Positions 42,539 to 51,511 of a stretch of DNA of 64,000 bases are shown piece after piece (position 1 is the stretch's first letter; every line of letters starts with the position of its first letter). Origin of the DNA: an uncultured Fretibacterium sp. (lineage in GTDB: Bacteria > Synergistota > Synergistia > Synergistales > Aminobacteriaceae). The stretch lies in the NCBI GenBank assembly GCA_946186205.1, contig CAMHMH010000005.1, positions 62,001-126,000 of the forward strand, read 5' to 3'. A program made the position numbers and the translations under genes. The notes under the pieces are model-generated. The model saw only the letters and a list, made by a program, of their open reading frames with translations. It made no database searches and was not told where the DNA came from.

Positions 42539-43643
42539 ATGAATCCCAACATAAAAACAGAACTGGAAGAACTGCATGATATGTTAAGCGTTATGCAGGA
42601 CAGTCTTTGACTTAGAAAAATTAGAGCAAGAGTCGCGAGAGCTATCACGAATCACATCAGCCCCGGAATTTTGGAGCAGTGAAGGACACGAGGAGACACT
42701 GAAGAAATTGTCGCAGGTAAATTCCCGTCTCGACAGCTTGAAGTCATTGCGCAGTGAGTATGAAGATTTGAGCGTGATAGAAGAGATGCTGAACGAATCG
42801 GACGACTCAGAGCTTGAAGCCGAATTTTTTCGGAGAAGCTCAGACCTTCATTCACGGCTTGAACATGAGAGCTTATTGTTGTTGCTGAATGACACATACG
42901 ACTCATCAAACGCGATACTCACGATACATGCCGGCTCCGGGGGACTTGATTCACAAGACTGGGCGGGAATGTTACTGCGAATGTACTTGCGTTACTGCGA
43001 GCGTGAGAACTTCCGGGCAAAAGTGATAGAGGCGACGACGGATGATGACAGCGGGATAAAGAATGCGACAGTACTTGTTGAGGGTGAATACGCATACGGT
43101 TTCCTGAAGGCTGAAAGGGGAGTGCACCGCCTTGTGAGAATATCGCCTTTTGACAGCGCGCACAGAAGGCACACGAGCTTCGCAAGCGTATTAGTTTCGC
43201 CGGAAATCTCAGATGATGTAGACATAGAGATTCGCCCGGAAGATTTGAAGGTTGATACGTTCCGAGCGTCAGGCGCGGGAGGACAATACGTCAACCGAAC
43301 AGACTCAGCGATACGGATAACGCACATACCGACGGGAATAGTCGTAACGTGCCAGAATGAACGCTCACAGCACATGAACCGACAGACAGCAATGCACGTG
43401 TTACGGAGTCGGCTATACGACATGGCCATACAGGAACGGGAGCAGGAATTGTCATCAGTAGTAGGCGAGAAGAAAGAGTCGACATGGGGCAGCCAGATAC
43501 GGAGCTATGTATTGCACCCGTACACACTCGTGAAGGATCATCGTACGAACTACGAGAGGGGAAATGTTCAGGGAGTACTTGACGGAGACATAAGCGGCTT
43601 CATAATGGAGTACTTAAGGCAGAGGGCAAAAGGCAATGTGTAG
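42539..43643 (+). CDS. prfB: Peptide chain release factor 2 (programmed +1 frameshift)
   Basis: Reads UGA and UAA stop codons. A short first frame from ATG 42539 (GAAAGG upstream) runs 23 codons to an in-frame UGA at 42608-42610. A +1 shift at CUU-UGA-C joins it to the long frame (LDLEKLEQESRELSRI...), giving about 367 residues, the normal RF2 length. Domain 2 has RVHRLVRISPFD-like sequence and the GGQ motif lies in ASGAGGQYVNRTDSAIRITH. Autoregulatory: when RF2 is scarce the ribosome slips rather than terminating. The 3' end overlaps the S55 gene by eight bases. Confidence 0.95.
42594..42611 (+). promoter_or_regulatory. RF2 autoregulatory frameshift site
   Basis: The slippery CTT (42605-42607) is followed by TGA C (42608-42611), the poor termination context found in nearly all frameshifting prfB genes. 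An AGGA Shine-Dalgarno-like stretch at 42597-42600 lies just upstream. Spacing is similar to E. coli (AGGGGG then UAUCUUUGAC). Confidence 0.92.
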
Positions 43644-45342
43644 GCGTGTAATAATTTTGCTGGCGTTAATAATGTTGCTGAATGTCCCGGCGTATGCGCA
43701 AAGATTTATCCCTCTTGACCCAATAATGCCGGTCTCAGAACTCAAAGCGGGCATGAGCGGCTACATGCTTACGGTGTTAAAGGGTATGGAAATATCGCGA
43801 GTCCCCGTGAAAATCGTCAGCGTTATTCCTCAGAAGCCCTCAAAGATTTACCGTGAATTAATCCTCGTGAAGCTCATCGGGAAGAAACTTGCGCAGGGCA
43901 TGAGCGGCTCGCCTGTATATGTTCAGGGGAAATTAATCGGAGCGATACGCAGCGGCTGGCAGAACTCGGACCATACATTAGCGTTGGTAATGCCAATAGA
44001 GTCGATGTGCGAGATACACGAATATGATGATGTGCCGTCAAAAGCCTTTACACTTTCACCAATAACCTTAACGGGACTCAGCGTGAACACGTCAGCAATG
44101 ATTGAGTTGTCTCAGAAGCTCGGAGTAACATTCATGCAGGGTCTGACATCGGGCAATACGGAAGTAACATCATCACCGCGACTCAGTCCAGGCGACTCAA
44201 TATCGGCGATGCTGGTATGGGGGGATGTTGAGCTTTCAGCGGCGGGAGTTGTAACGGCTGTCGACAAGTTCGGAAGGTTTCTAGCGTTCGGCCATGACTT
44301 TTTGAAGCGCGGCAAAGTTGCTTACCCTTCAGGCGGAGCATATATACATGATATAGTAGACAGCACATCATTTCCCGTGAAGCTGGCAAGCACACGAGGC
44401 ATAAACGGAACAATAACGCAAGACAGGGAGAACGGAATCGCCGGGCGTTTCGGGTATTATGCGCCGTCAGTGGCAGGGGAATTTGTGTTCAGAGATTTAG
44501 ACCGTGGGACAGAGGACAAGTACAAGTTCCGGATGATAGCGGATGAGTTTCTGACTGATGAACTTCTTGAAGGAGTCTGCAAGGGGCTGGCTGAAGAGTC
44601 CTGGGGGCGAAAAGGTCAGGGAACAATGAGCATAAACTTGCGTATTGACGGCAAGAACGTGCCTAAAGGTTTTGCGAGGAAGGATATATTTTTCTCGGAC
44701 AAGAATATTATTGATGAGGCATTCAAGCAGGTGAAAATCATAACGAGCGCGTATTTGTCTCAGCCGTTCGCGGAGATAATGCCGGCGGGATTTTGTGTAA
44801 CAGCAGAAGTTACGCAGAATCCCAAAGTGTTATTGATTGAGGATGTCGAGACAGTAACGGACGCGAAGCCCGGAGAAAGTGTAGATGTTACTGTAACATT
44901 GCGGGGCTGGCGAACTGAACCGATAACGCGAAAATTCACGCTGAAGATTCCTGATGATGCTTCCGGCGTTGTAGAAATGATAGTGCGCGGGGGCGGTACT
45001 CAGTCGATGGGCCAAGCTGGAATCAATGGAGGCTGGAAGACGATAACGAGCCTTGAGAGAATGCTGACGGAGTTTCGTTTTGCTGACGGAAACAATCAGT
45101 TAATCATAGAGCTGAACGCTGACCGAACCGGGGACATAATCAGCAAGATAAAGAATGCGCGCAAAAAGGGAGCGAAGACGACAAAGAAGAAGGAAGACCG
45201 CGAGCCTGATTTGCTGCCAGAGGAAGAAGAATACCTCAGCGAGACGAAAGAACGCCGCATAAAAGAAGGAACGCTGAAGATATTGAACAGTGAGTATTAC
45301 GTTGACGGTTTAATGAGGCGCGTAATACACACGGAGAACTGA
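43636..45342 (+). CDS. SpoIVB-type peptidase S55 domain protein
   Basis: 568 residues. A signal peptide (IILLALIMLLNVPAYA) is followed by the S55 domain, with SELKAGMSGYMLTVLKGME and the nucleophile motif AQGMSGSPVY (Ser near residue 93). The catalytic histidine is probably in the HTLALVMPI or FGHDFLKRG segment. In Bacillus SpoIVB signals across the forespore membranes, but S55 proteins are widespread in non-sporulating diderms, where they are periplasmic and of unknown target. The C-terminal 200 residues form a charged region with a Lys-rich patch (ARKKGAKTTKKKED). Starts inside the prfB 3' end and is followed by tmk after three bases. Confidence 0.85.
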   Translation: MCRRVIILLALIMLLNVPAYAQRFIPLDPIMPVSELKAGMSGYMLTVLKGMEISRVPVKIVSVIPQKPSKIYRELILVKLIGKKLAQGMSGSPVYVQGKLIGAIRSGWQNSDHTLALVMPIESMCEIHEYDDVPSKAFTLSPITLTGLSVNTSAMIELSQKLGVTFMQGLTSGNTEVTSSPRLSPGDSISAMLVWGDVELSAAGVVTAVDKFGRFLAFGHDFLKRGKVAYPSGGAYIHDIVDSTSFPVKLASTRGINGTITQDRENGIAGRFGYYAPSVAGEFVFRDLDRGTEDKYKFRMIADEFLTDELLEGVCKGLAEESWGRKGQGTMSINLRIDGKNVPKGFARKDIFFSDKNIIDEAFKQVKIITSAYLSQPFAEIMPAGFCVTAEVTQNPKVLLIEDVETVTDAKPGESVDVTVTLRGWRTEPITRKFTLKIPDDASGVVEMIVRGGGTQSMGQAGINGGWKTITSLERMLTEFRFADGNNQLIIELNADRTGDIISKIKNARKKGAKTTKKKEDREPDLLPEEEEYLSETKERRIKEGTLKILNSEYYVDGLMRRVIHTEN

Positions 45343-45345
45343 GAC

Positions 45346-45969
45346 ATGGCCGGGAAATTCATCACACTAGAAGGCATTGACGGAAGCGGGAAATCGACAC
45401 AGGCCGGGAGGATAGCGGAATGGCTTTCAGTTCGCACGGGACAAGAGACGTTACGGACATATGAGCCGGGCGGATGGGACGAGGGCGAATCACTGAGGGA
45501 GATGATACTTCACGGCAAATTCTGCGCGATGTCGGAGCTTTTGTTGTTTCTTGCTGACCGAAGCGAGCATGTGAACCGCGTAATATTGCCTGCGTTGCGT
45601 CAGAATGTCAACGTAATCTGCGAACGCTGGAACGAGTCGACGATGGCATATCAGGCAGGAGGCCATGAGCTTAACCCCTCGCAGGTGAAACGGATAATAA
45701 CGGCTTGCAATTTCCCTGAGCCTGACGTGAAAATATTTCTTGACATACCGCCGGAACTCGCGATAGAGCGCATAAGATCCCGCAAGAAGTCAGACAAGTT
45801 TGAATCAGAAGGCTTAACGTTAATGCGCAGAGTGTCAGAATGCTACAGGCAGATAGCGGACGAGCAGCCCGGAAAATTCGTAGTGCTTCATTGCGGGGGA
45901 CTCACAGAAGATGACGTATTCACTGAGATAACAAAGGTGTTGGAGGCTCATTTATGGCGATACAGATAA
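45346..45969 (+). CDS. tmk: Thymidylate kinase
   Basis: Phosphorylates dTMP to dTDP. 207 residues. P-loop LEGIDGSGKSTQAG, the DR[YH]-type segment is ERWNESTMAYQAGG (matching the DRYxxSxxAYQ motif in relaxed form), and an LID with ERIRSRKKSD. It overlaps yaaR by 16 bases. The order tmk-yaaR-holB-ricT is the one conserved across Firmicutes and relatives. Confidence 0.95.
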   Translation: MAGKFITLEGIDGSGKSTQAGRIAEWLSVRTGQETLRTYEPGGWDEGESLREMILHGKFCAMSELLLFLADRSEHVNRVILPALRQNVNVICERWNESTMAYQAGGHELNPSQVKRIITACNFPEPDVKIFLDIPPELAIERIRSRKKSDKFESEGLTLMRRVSECYRQIADEQPGKFVVLHCGGLTEDDVFTEITKVLEAHLWRYR

Positions 45970-46412
45970 AGCGCGGAGGGAATGACCCGGCAGCCTCTTC
46001 ACAGCCACGAATAGAATACGGAGGACACAGCACAGGCAACAGCCCGGCCCCGGCAGGATCAATATCATCATCAGCATTTAGTTTTGACGCGGCAATGGAG
46101 TCAACAGAGCTTGAAGAACTGCTTGACCGTCTCTATGAATTATCCGACAAGTTATCAGTTTTCCCCGGCGGAAGACTCATCGAGGAATACCGGAATGTTT
46201 TGCACGAACTCTTGAAACGCGCCGCAAAGGGACTCAGAATCAAACGTGACATGAGATGGCGAAAGACTGACCGCAAAATGTACATAACAATCGAGCGCGC
46301 CAACAAGGCAATGGACGAGTTAGAAGACGCATTCAGGTACGAGGGCGACAGGACGAAAGCACTTGCATTAATGGAGGAAATAAAAGGATGTCTGATTTCT
46401 CTTCTAATGTAA
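45954..46412 (+). CDS. yaaR: YaaR family protein (DUF327)
   Basis: 152 residues, all-alpha, unknown biochemical function. The N-terminal 45 residues are disordered (Ser/Pro/Gly-rich); from about residue 50 the family pattern appears (LDRLYELSDKLSVFPGG, EYRNVLHELLKRA, KMYITIERANKAMDEL). Its place between tmk and holB is diagnostic. Overlaps both neighbours. Confidence 0.87.
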   Translation: MAIQIKRGGNDPAASSQPRIEYGGHSTGNSPAPAGSISSSAFSFDAAMESTELEELLDRLYELSDKLSVFPGGRLIEEYRNVLHELLKRAAKGLRIKRDMRWRKTDRKMYITIERANKAMDELEDAFRYEGDRTKALALMEEIKGCLISLLM

Positions 46413-47140
46413 CGTGGCGTGAAATAGTGAGCGAGACACGAGCCGGAAATATTCCCCATTCCCGCGCAATTTCAGCACCATTAAAATATCACACTGAGAT
46501 AATAGAAACGATGTCTGAAATTATTCTTGGTACGTACAGACCTTCACACCCTGATTTGCTGATAATCGGAAGTTCTGACAAGCCCCCCTCAATCGGTGAA
46601 TACGGGAAACCGAGCTATGAATCTTCTTGCCGATGGTTAATCGAGAATATAGCGTTGAGACCTATGGAAAGCACAAAGCGTTTAGGCGTGATAAATTGTG
46701 CTGACAAACTGAACAAAGCGGCGGGAAATTCACTTCTCAAACTCACGGAAGAACCTCCCGAACACGCATACTTGTTATTTCTGATGGAGGACGGGAGATT
46801 GTTCCTGCCTACGTTGCGGAGTCGCTCACGTTTCAGCACGATAACTGACGATGACTCAATCCCGGAAAAACGAATCCCCCTTGACGCATTCGAGTGGTCA
46901 GAATGGCTTTCAGAGTCACGGAAGAGCACAAGCGATAACGATACAATAACGCCTGATTTGGAGTCGTGGCGCGAGTACGCTCTTAACACAGGGAACATTG
47001 AGCTTGCAGAAAAGATTGAGAAGCTGAGAATAATATCATCACGGAAAAACTTATCTGTGCCGATGCTATGCGACATAATAATATTGGCACTAATGGAAGG
47101 AAATGCAGAGATTGAATACATACTTGACGATATTCGGTAA
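46388..47140 (+). CDS. holB: DNA polymerase III delta prime subunit (HolB-like)
   Basis: 250 residues, shorter than the usual 300-330. The AAA+ fold is recognisable (NIPHSRAISAPLKYHTEII; LLIIGSSDKPP; VINCADKLNKAAGNSLLKLTEEPPEHAYLLF), with the SRC-like motif replaced by LRSRSRFSTI. There is no functional P-loop, as expected for the delta prime clamp-loader subunit. It clamps the sliding clamp onto DNA with DnaX and HolA. Overlaps yaaR by 25 bases and ricT by 38. Confidence 0.88.
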   Translation: MSDFSSNVTWREIVSETRAGNIPHSRAISAPLKYHTEIIETMSEIILGTYRPSHPDLLIIGSSDKPPSIGEYGKPSYESSCRWLIENIALRPMESTKRLGVINCADKLNKAAGNSLLKLTEEPPEHAYLLFLMEDGRLFLPTLRSRSRFSTITDDDSIPEKRIPLDAFEWSEWLSESRKSTSDNDTITPDLESWREYALNTGNIELAEKIEKLRIISSRKNLSVPMLCDIIILALMEGNAEIEYILDDIR

Positions 47141-48254
47141 GCCTCGTTACTTAGGCTTTGCGAACATAAACGAGGAAAGCGGATTTGATTTAGAGCGTCC
47201 GAAATGGGCAGTGATACGGACATCGCGAGGCTATGAGATGGGACTGCCCGGGGGAATCATAACGCCGGAGCAGCAAGAGATGTACCGACAAACGACAGCG
47301 AAATTTGATGACAGCTCCGAGGCAATGTTACAGGATGTAGACTTTGTGCGAGAGGCAGACGCTGACGACATAGAGAACTATTACACTTGCCGTAACGAAG
47401 AGGACGAAGCGTTATTAGTCGGGCGTGATATATTAGCTGAGTACAAGATAGACATGAAACTTGTTGACGCTGAATATATGTTAGACCGACGGCGGTTATA
47501 TTTCTACTTTACGGCAGAACAGCGAGTAGATTTCCGAGAATATGTGCGTGAGCTTGCGTATGAATTTCGGACTCGTATTGAGATGAGACAGATAGGAGCG
47601 CGGGACGAGGCTCGAATAGTGCAGGGAATAGCTTCATGCGGCCGTCAATGCTGTTGTTCATACTGGCTTCGAGGATTTTCTCCTATAAGTATACGGATCG
47701 TGAAGGAACAGCGCAGCGCGTTGAACCCGATGAAGATCTCCGGGATTTGCGGTCGTTTGATGTGCTGCATGTCCTACGAGAAGGAATTGTATTCAGAATT
47801 ATGGTCATCATTGCCCGGTCCCGGAGCGAAGATAAAGACGGAGAAAGGAATATACACGCTTGAAAGTCTTGATGTAGGCAGCAAGCAAGTGAATATACGA
47901 TTTCCGGGAGGGAGATTGATACCTGTAGCAATAAGTGAGTTTGCTGACTTCAAAGAGACGGTGTTACGTGGAGAAGAATGGGGAGAAGATAAAGAGCTTG
48001 CGGAGAAGAAACGCCGAGCAGCTGAGAGAATGGCAGCGGTGAAAGCCCGTGCCGAACGTCTGAAGAACCGTGCGCTGCGAAGAAGTTCCCGCACGTCAAA
48101 ACCAAAAGCGTCAATGCCGACGAAGAAGCCCGACTCGCAAACGCCCAACCCGAAACAGAAGCCCAAAGCGAAGCCCAATCCCGCGAACCCGGAGCAAGCC
48201 GCGAGACCTAAACGCCGTAAGCCGAAGAAGCCCCGCGCGAATCCCGAAGCATGA
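47103..48254 (+). CDS. ricT: RicT/YaaT family protein (PSP1 domain)
   Basis: 383 residues. PSP1 domain at about residues 75-150 and a cysteine-rich patch with the iron-sulfur ligands of the Ric complex (GIASCGRQCCCSYWLRGF and CGRLMCCMSYEKEL). In Bacillus RicT works with RicA and RicF to stimulate RNase Y processing and phosphorelay components; here no spo0F or ricA/ricF is seen. The C-terminal 90 residues are a low-complexity Lys/Arg/Pro-rich tail (KPKASMPTKKPDSQTPN...), probably for RNA or membrane contact. A terminator follows. Confidence 0.9.
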   Translation: MQRLNTYLTIFGKPRYLGFANINEESGFDLERPKWAVIRTSRGYEMGLPGGIITPEQQEMYRQTTAKFDDSSEAMLQDVDFVREADADDIENYYTCRNEEDEALLVGRDILAEYKIDMKLVDAEYMLDRRRLYFYFTAEQRVDFREYVRELAYEFRTRIEMRQIGARDEARIVQGIASCGRQCCCSYWLRGFSPISIRIVKEQRSALNPMKISGICGRLMCCMSYEKELYSELWSSLPGPGAKIKTEKGIYTLESLDVGSKQVNIRFPGGRLIPVAISEFADFKETVLRGEEWGEDKELAEKKRRAAERMAAVKARAERLKNRALRRSSRTSKPKASMPTKKPDSQTPNPKQKPKAKPNPANPEQAARPKRRKPKKPRANPEA

Positions 48255-48263
48255 CATGAAAAT

Positions 48264-48300
48264 CCCCTCGGCCATGAAAGACTGAGGGGAAAATTTTTTG
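48264..48300. terminator. Terminator of the prfB-to-ricT operon
   Basis: CCCCTC pairs with GAGGGG around a 14-base loop and is followed by an A-run and six T. The reverse strand can also form it, possibly serving the yoeB gene that ends 26 bases beyond. Confidence 0.82.
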
Positions 48301-48325
48301 TGAATCTGCAACGCCGTACACAAGG

Positions 48326-48595
48326 CTAATGATCGCCGTAATGACTCCCGCATTCGATTATGTTCACTCTGTCAATCTCAACGCTGAATACGAGTCTATT
48401 TTTTCTGTCGATTCTGACGCTCGCAAGTCCTGACAAATTACTTGCTAACCTTTCGGGCTTACCGTAAGAACACAAATAGCCGTTCCTCTGAATATCTTTG
48501 ATCAGGGTATTTACTTTTTTCAGCAAAGACTTTTGATCCTGCATATCAAGATACCCGTCCCAAGCTCCGGCATACCAAAATATTCCTCTTCTCAT
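48326..48595 (-). CDS. YoeB/Txe-type mRNA interferase toxin
   Basis: 89 residues. Family features: IFWYAGAWDGYLDMQDQKSLLKK, LIKDIQRNG, GKPERLASNLSGLASVRIDRKNRLVF and the C-terminal His-Tyr pair in CGSHYGDH, the catalytic residues of YoeB. It cleaves mRNA on the ribosome. Lies three bases downstream of its partner antitoxin gene (48599-48871) on the minus strand, typical of a toxin-antitoxin pair. Looks intact and functional. Confidence 0.9.
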   Translation of the reverse strand: MRRGIFWYAGAWDGYLDMQDQKSLLKKVNTLIKDIQRNGYLCSYGKPERLASNLSGLASVRIDRKNRLVFSVEIDRVNIIECGSHYGDH

Positions 48596-48598
48596 AGC

Positions 48599-48871
48599 TT
48601 AATCATTCTCCGTTGTGTAAGGTCTTGACCTCATAGCTTTGAAATCCTCCCAGCGTCTTTTGAGTTCGGCTGCTTCTTTCGGTGTGAAACCGTTCAGATC
48701 GAGCGAGGATAATTTGACTTCCTGTTTTCTTACGGCCTGACTCATGAGCGCGCTTACGACAGCGGATGCGGGCAGCCCGATGTCATCACAGAGCTGAAGA
48801 AATTCCTGCTTCATTTTCTTGTCAAGAGTTACGGTGAGTTTTGCTTTTTCTCTGACCTCTTTAGCCTTCAT
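48599..48871 (-). CDS. RelB/DinJ-type antitoxin partner of YoeB-like toxin
   Basis: 90 residues from ATG 48871, preceded by AAGGAGGTG; the frame is open slightly further up but without a ribosome site. An N-terminal ribbon-helix-helix domain (KAKLTVTLDKKMKQEFLQLCDDIG) and an acidic, helical C-terminal toxin-binding part (FTPKEAAELKRRWEDF) are present. RelB/DinJ antitoxins usually pair with RelE or YafQ; pairing with a YoeB-like toxin shows partner exchange, which is common in these families. Confidence 0.85.
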   Translation of the reverse strand: MKAKEVREKAKLTVTLDKKMKQEFLQLCDDIGLPASAVVSALMSQAVRKQEVKLSSLDLNGFTPKEAAELKRRWEDFKAMRSRPYTTEND

Positions 48872-48893
48872 TGCTTTCACCTCCTTTGCATAC

Positions 48894-48929
48894 AAAAAAG
48901 CGGGACTTCCCACGCTCGGAAAATCCCGC
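48894..48929 (-). terminator. Terminator of the SLH porin gene
   Basis: On the minus strand GCGGGA pairs with TCCCGC, with a further CC/GG pairing in the loop region, and is followed by TTTTTT. It lies about 40 bases past the porin stop and just upstream of the antitoxin gene, separating a presumably very strongly expressed gene from the toxin locus. Confidence 0.9.
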
Positions 48930-48971
48930 CTTTATGTTTACTTCTGAATATTCGTTAATGCACTTGTCAGA

Positions 48972-50726
48972 CTAGAAGCTGACTGCTGTTCTGAACCTTA
49001 CGATGTCGTCTTTTGTCTCTGTCTCGTTGTCCCATGCCGGCAAATCGCTGTCAACATGTACGTAGTTAAGACCCATGGTTACTGAGTAGTCATCCCTATG
49101 TTCTACTCCGTCACTGTCGGTGTGTCCACCACCGTAGAGCTTGTACTGGATACCAACGCCGAGTTCATAGGGCTTTGCATCTTCCCAGTTGCCGTTGTCG
49201 TTGACATAAACATCTGAAGCCTTGAAGCCATAGTAGAACAGGTAAGTAGCCCATTTCTCGTTCCATTCCTGGCCGAGTACGACTCTCCAGTAATTGAGGT
49301 CTGTTATTACCTGGCTTCCGTAACCTACGAACGGCTCAAGAACGCTGCTCTCGCTGAAGAATATGCTGCTCATGCCCTGAGGTGCCCAGAAGCCTTCCTT
49401 ATACTGGCCGTATTCGAGCCATAAACTTGTGAACTTCAGAGCTTCCTGCTTCACATCGATAATTGCTCTCCAGTGGTTAGCTGAATCAACTATGCCGCCG
49501 CCGTTGTCTCTCCAGCCGTAGCCGTAATCTCTCCAGCCGATAGTGTTGTTTGTTATGTCAGTGCGAACTTCCTCAGCATTGATCTTCTGATGATAGAACA
49601 TACCTTTGATAGCGATGTTCTCGTTTACGTTGAAGCGAAGACCCGCGAAGATCGTCCACAAGTTCTTGAAGTTTTCATCGCCTTCCCAGTTAAGAACTCT
49701 GCCGCGTGATTCCGGAGCGATGGTATTGCCAGTGCGGATTTCAGGTGTTGTTGATGAGTTGTCTCCGATAAATACCTGGCCACCTAAATCAAAGCCGATG
49801 TTCTCAGTGAACTGGAACTGACCCATAGCGAAAATCTGCCATGAATACTTGTTGATGCTGCTGAACGGAGTAAGGCCATCCGCTTGGTTCTTAATCTGAC
49901 GATCAGCTTTGATTTCAGCGTTAGGAGTTTTGTCATCATGCGCTACATAAGCAAGGAAGTTGCCTACGCCGAAATTCTTCTCAAGAGCAAATCCTGTTAC
50001 TGTCAGGTTTGTGAGTACCGGGTCGCCGAACCAGCCGCCTGTGTTAGCTACTGACGGTATATATGCCTTGCCCATGTTGTAGTTGAAGCGTCCAACCGTG
50101 AACTTTGAGTCCATGAAGAAAGGCATTGATACATAGAATCTGTCGAAGCGGATATCGCTGTCTTTGCCCTTTTTGCCGCCCTCGTCGCGGATTCTTGCTG
50201 CGAAGAAGTACTCATCATTCTCGCCGAATGTGCGCTCAAACCACAGCCTTGCCTCATCAAACGTAATTGTGCCGTCAGGCTTCTCTGTGTATGAACTTTC
50301 TGCCTTCCTGTATCTCGCATCAACTACCGCTGTTCCATGAATGTGCCATCCGCCGAGTCTGCTCTCAAGAACTGATACTCTCTCGTCAAGCTCATCAACT
50401 CTTACGCCGAGTGCTTCAAGCTCGTCTTTGAACTCAACAACGAGTCTCTTCAGCATTTCGACATCCTGCTTGCTTGCCTTTGTCATGTCAACAACTGCCA
50501 ACGCTCTGGCAAGTGCTGATGCCATCTCGTAACGTGTTGTCTGCTGCTTGCCTTTGTAGAGACCATCAGGATAACCCGAAAGTATTCCGTGCGCTGCAAG
50601 CTGGCCGATCGCGTCATATGCCCAGTGATTCATCGGTACGTCCATGAACGGGTTCGTTGCCGACATCGCCGGGGCTGCAAGTGCTGCTACTGCTACAATA
50701 GCTAATAATGCTGCTATCTTTTTCAT
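48972..50726 (-). CDS. SLH-domain outer-membrane porin (OmpM/Omp-alpha type)
   Basis: 584 residues. Signal peptide (AALLAIVAVAALAAPAMSA), one S-layer homology domain (PFMDVPMNHWAYDAIGQLA, GILSGYPDGLYKGKQQTTRYEMASAL; about residues 25-85), a coiled-coil stalk (QDVEMLKRLVVEFKDELEALGVRVDELDERV, residues about 98-130), and a C-terminal beta-barrel of alternating amphipathic strands ending in Phe (VRFRTAVSF). Such proteins link the outer membrane to peptidoglycan polymers through the SLH domain and form the general porin in Synergistota, Negativicutes and Deinococcus. Preceded by a long leader and followed by a strong terminator, suggesting very high expression. Confidence 0.93.
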   Translation of the reverse strand: MKKIAALLAIVAVAALAAPAMSATNPFMDVPMNHWAYDAIGQLAAHGILSGYPDGLYKGKQQTTRYEMASALARALAVVDMTKASKQDVEMLKRLVVEFKDELEALGVRVDELDERVSVLESRLGGWHIHGTAVVDARYRKAESSYTEKPDGTITFDEARLWFERTFGENDEYFFAARIRDEGGKKGKDSDIRFDRFYVSMPFFMDSKFTVGRFNYNMGKAYIPSVANTGGWFGDPVLTNLTVTGFALEKNFGVGNFLAYVAHDDKTPNAEIKADRQIKNQADGLTPFSSINKYSWQIFAMGQFQFTENIGFDLGGQVFIGDNSSTTPEIRTGNTIAPESRGRVLNWEGDENFKNLWTIFAGLRFNVNENIAIKGMFYHQKINAEEVRTDITNNTIGWRDYGYGWRDNGGGIVDSANHWRAIIDVKQEALKFTSLWLEYGQYKEGFWAPQGMSSIFFSESSVLEPFVGYGSQVITDLNYWRVVLGQEWNEKWATYLFYYGFKASDVYVNDNGNWEDAKPYELGVGIQYKLYGGGHTDSDGVEHRDDYSVTMGLNYVHVDSDLPAWDNETETKDDIVRFRTAVSF

Positions 50727-51096
50727 TACGAATAACCCCCTATTAAATTGTCAATATGCTTTATCGTCTCGCGCACTCAGTTTTAGCCGTTAAGCCCTGA
50801 GTCTGCGGGGGGTTCAGAAAGTTTCCTTGTTTCCTTTCACAACCTCTTTGCAGTTCACAGAGGCTCATACGCTCATGACCTCCTGCGCTTTTTCCCGCAA
50901 TTAACTTTTCTCCCTTAATGGCTGAACGGGGATCACTGCATCTCCTTTCTTTGCCTTCTGGTTAATCAAGTTGTGCGTCTTTTGACGATTTCCTACTAGG
51001 TAATTCCCGTAGGACGGTGCATATATTACAACACGGGATTATTTTTTCCTATACGTAATTTTACTGATAAATAAAATCAGCAATACCCGCGTGAAG
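50727..51096 (-). promoter_or_regulatory. Long 5' leader/intergenic region of the SLH porin gene
   Basis: 370 bases without a coding sequence I can support. On the minus strand, a hairpin TCCTACGGG...CTAGTAGGA (about 50984-51006), a CCTCT...AGAGG hairpin (about 50844-50864) and a CTCAG...CTGAG hairpin around GGCTTAACGGCT (about 50778-50803) lie before the porin start. A GGGGG ribosome site lies close to the ATG. The promoter is likely near 51020-51070 (AATAAT and TAATAT boxes), but no consensus -35 is evident. Long structured leaders are common for stable, abundant outer-membrane protein mRNAs. Confidence 0.45.
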
Positions 51097-51510
51097 TTAT
51101 ACGTATAGTATGCAGGGTTCATTGTAGGCGGTTAATCTGTCGTCATGAGTGATGAAGGTCATGTGTTCGGATTTAGCCTGAGAGATGAGAATGCGGTCAA
51201 AGGGGTCTTTGTGAGGCGGGGCATCATCCGGGCGCGTGAGGGTTTCGAGGGTGTAGACATGCTCAAGTTTCAGGGGAAGCTCGTATATTTTTGCGTAATA
51301 GCAGAAATCAGCAAGCTCTTTCGGTGTCAGCTTTGTGATTTTGTCCGGGTGTACGATGCGTTTTATTGCGGCTTCCCATATTGATATTATGCTGTAGTAT
51401 ATCTCATCTTCTTTGCTCTTGCTGCTGATTATTTCATTCACTTTGTCCGGGACTTTGTCGGACTCTCCTACAAGCCAAAGCATTATGTGTGTGTCGAGCA
51501 GGTATTTCAT
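51097..51510 (-). CDS. PIN-domain toxin (VapC-like)
   Basis: 137 residues. PIN ribonuclease with the acidic set visible: Asp6 in YLLDTHIMLWL, Glu in ISIWEAAIKR, Asp in KDPFDRILI and the last Asp in FITHDDRL. It has the 'type II VapC of the phd-partner subgroup' look. Follows its antitoxin by one base. Looks intact. Confidence 0.88.
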   Translation of the reverse strand: MKYLLDTHIMLWLVGESDKVPDKVNEIISSKSKEDEIYYSIISIWEAAIKRIVHPDKITKLTPKELADFCYYAKIYELPLKLEHVYTLETLTRPDDAPPHKDPFDRILISQAKSEHMTFITHDDRLTAYNEPCILYV

Positions 51511-51511
51511 G

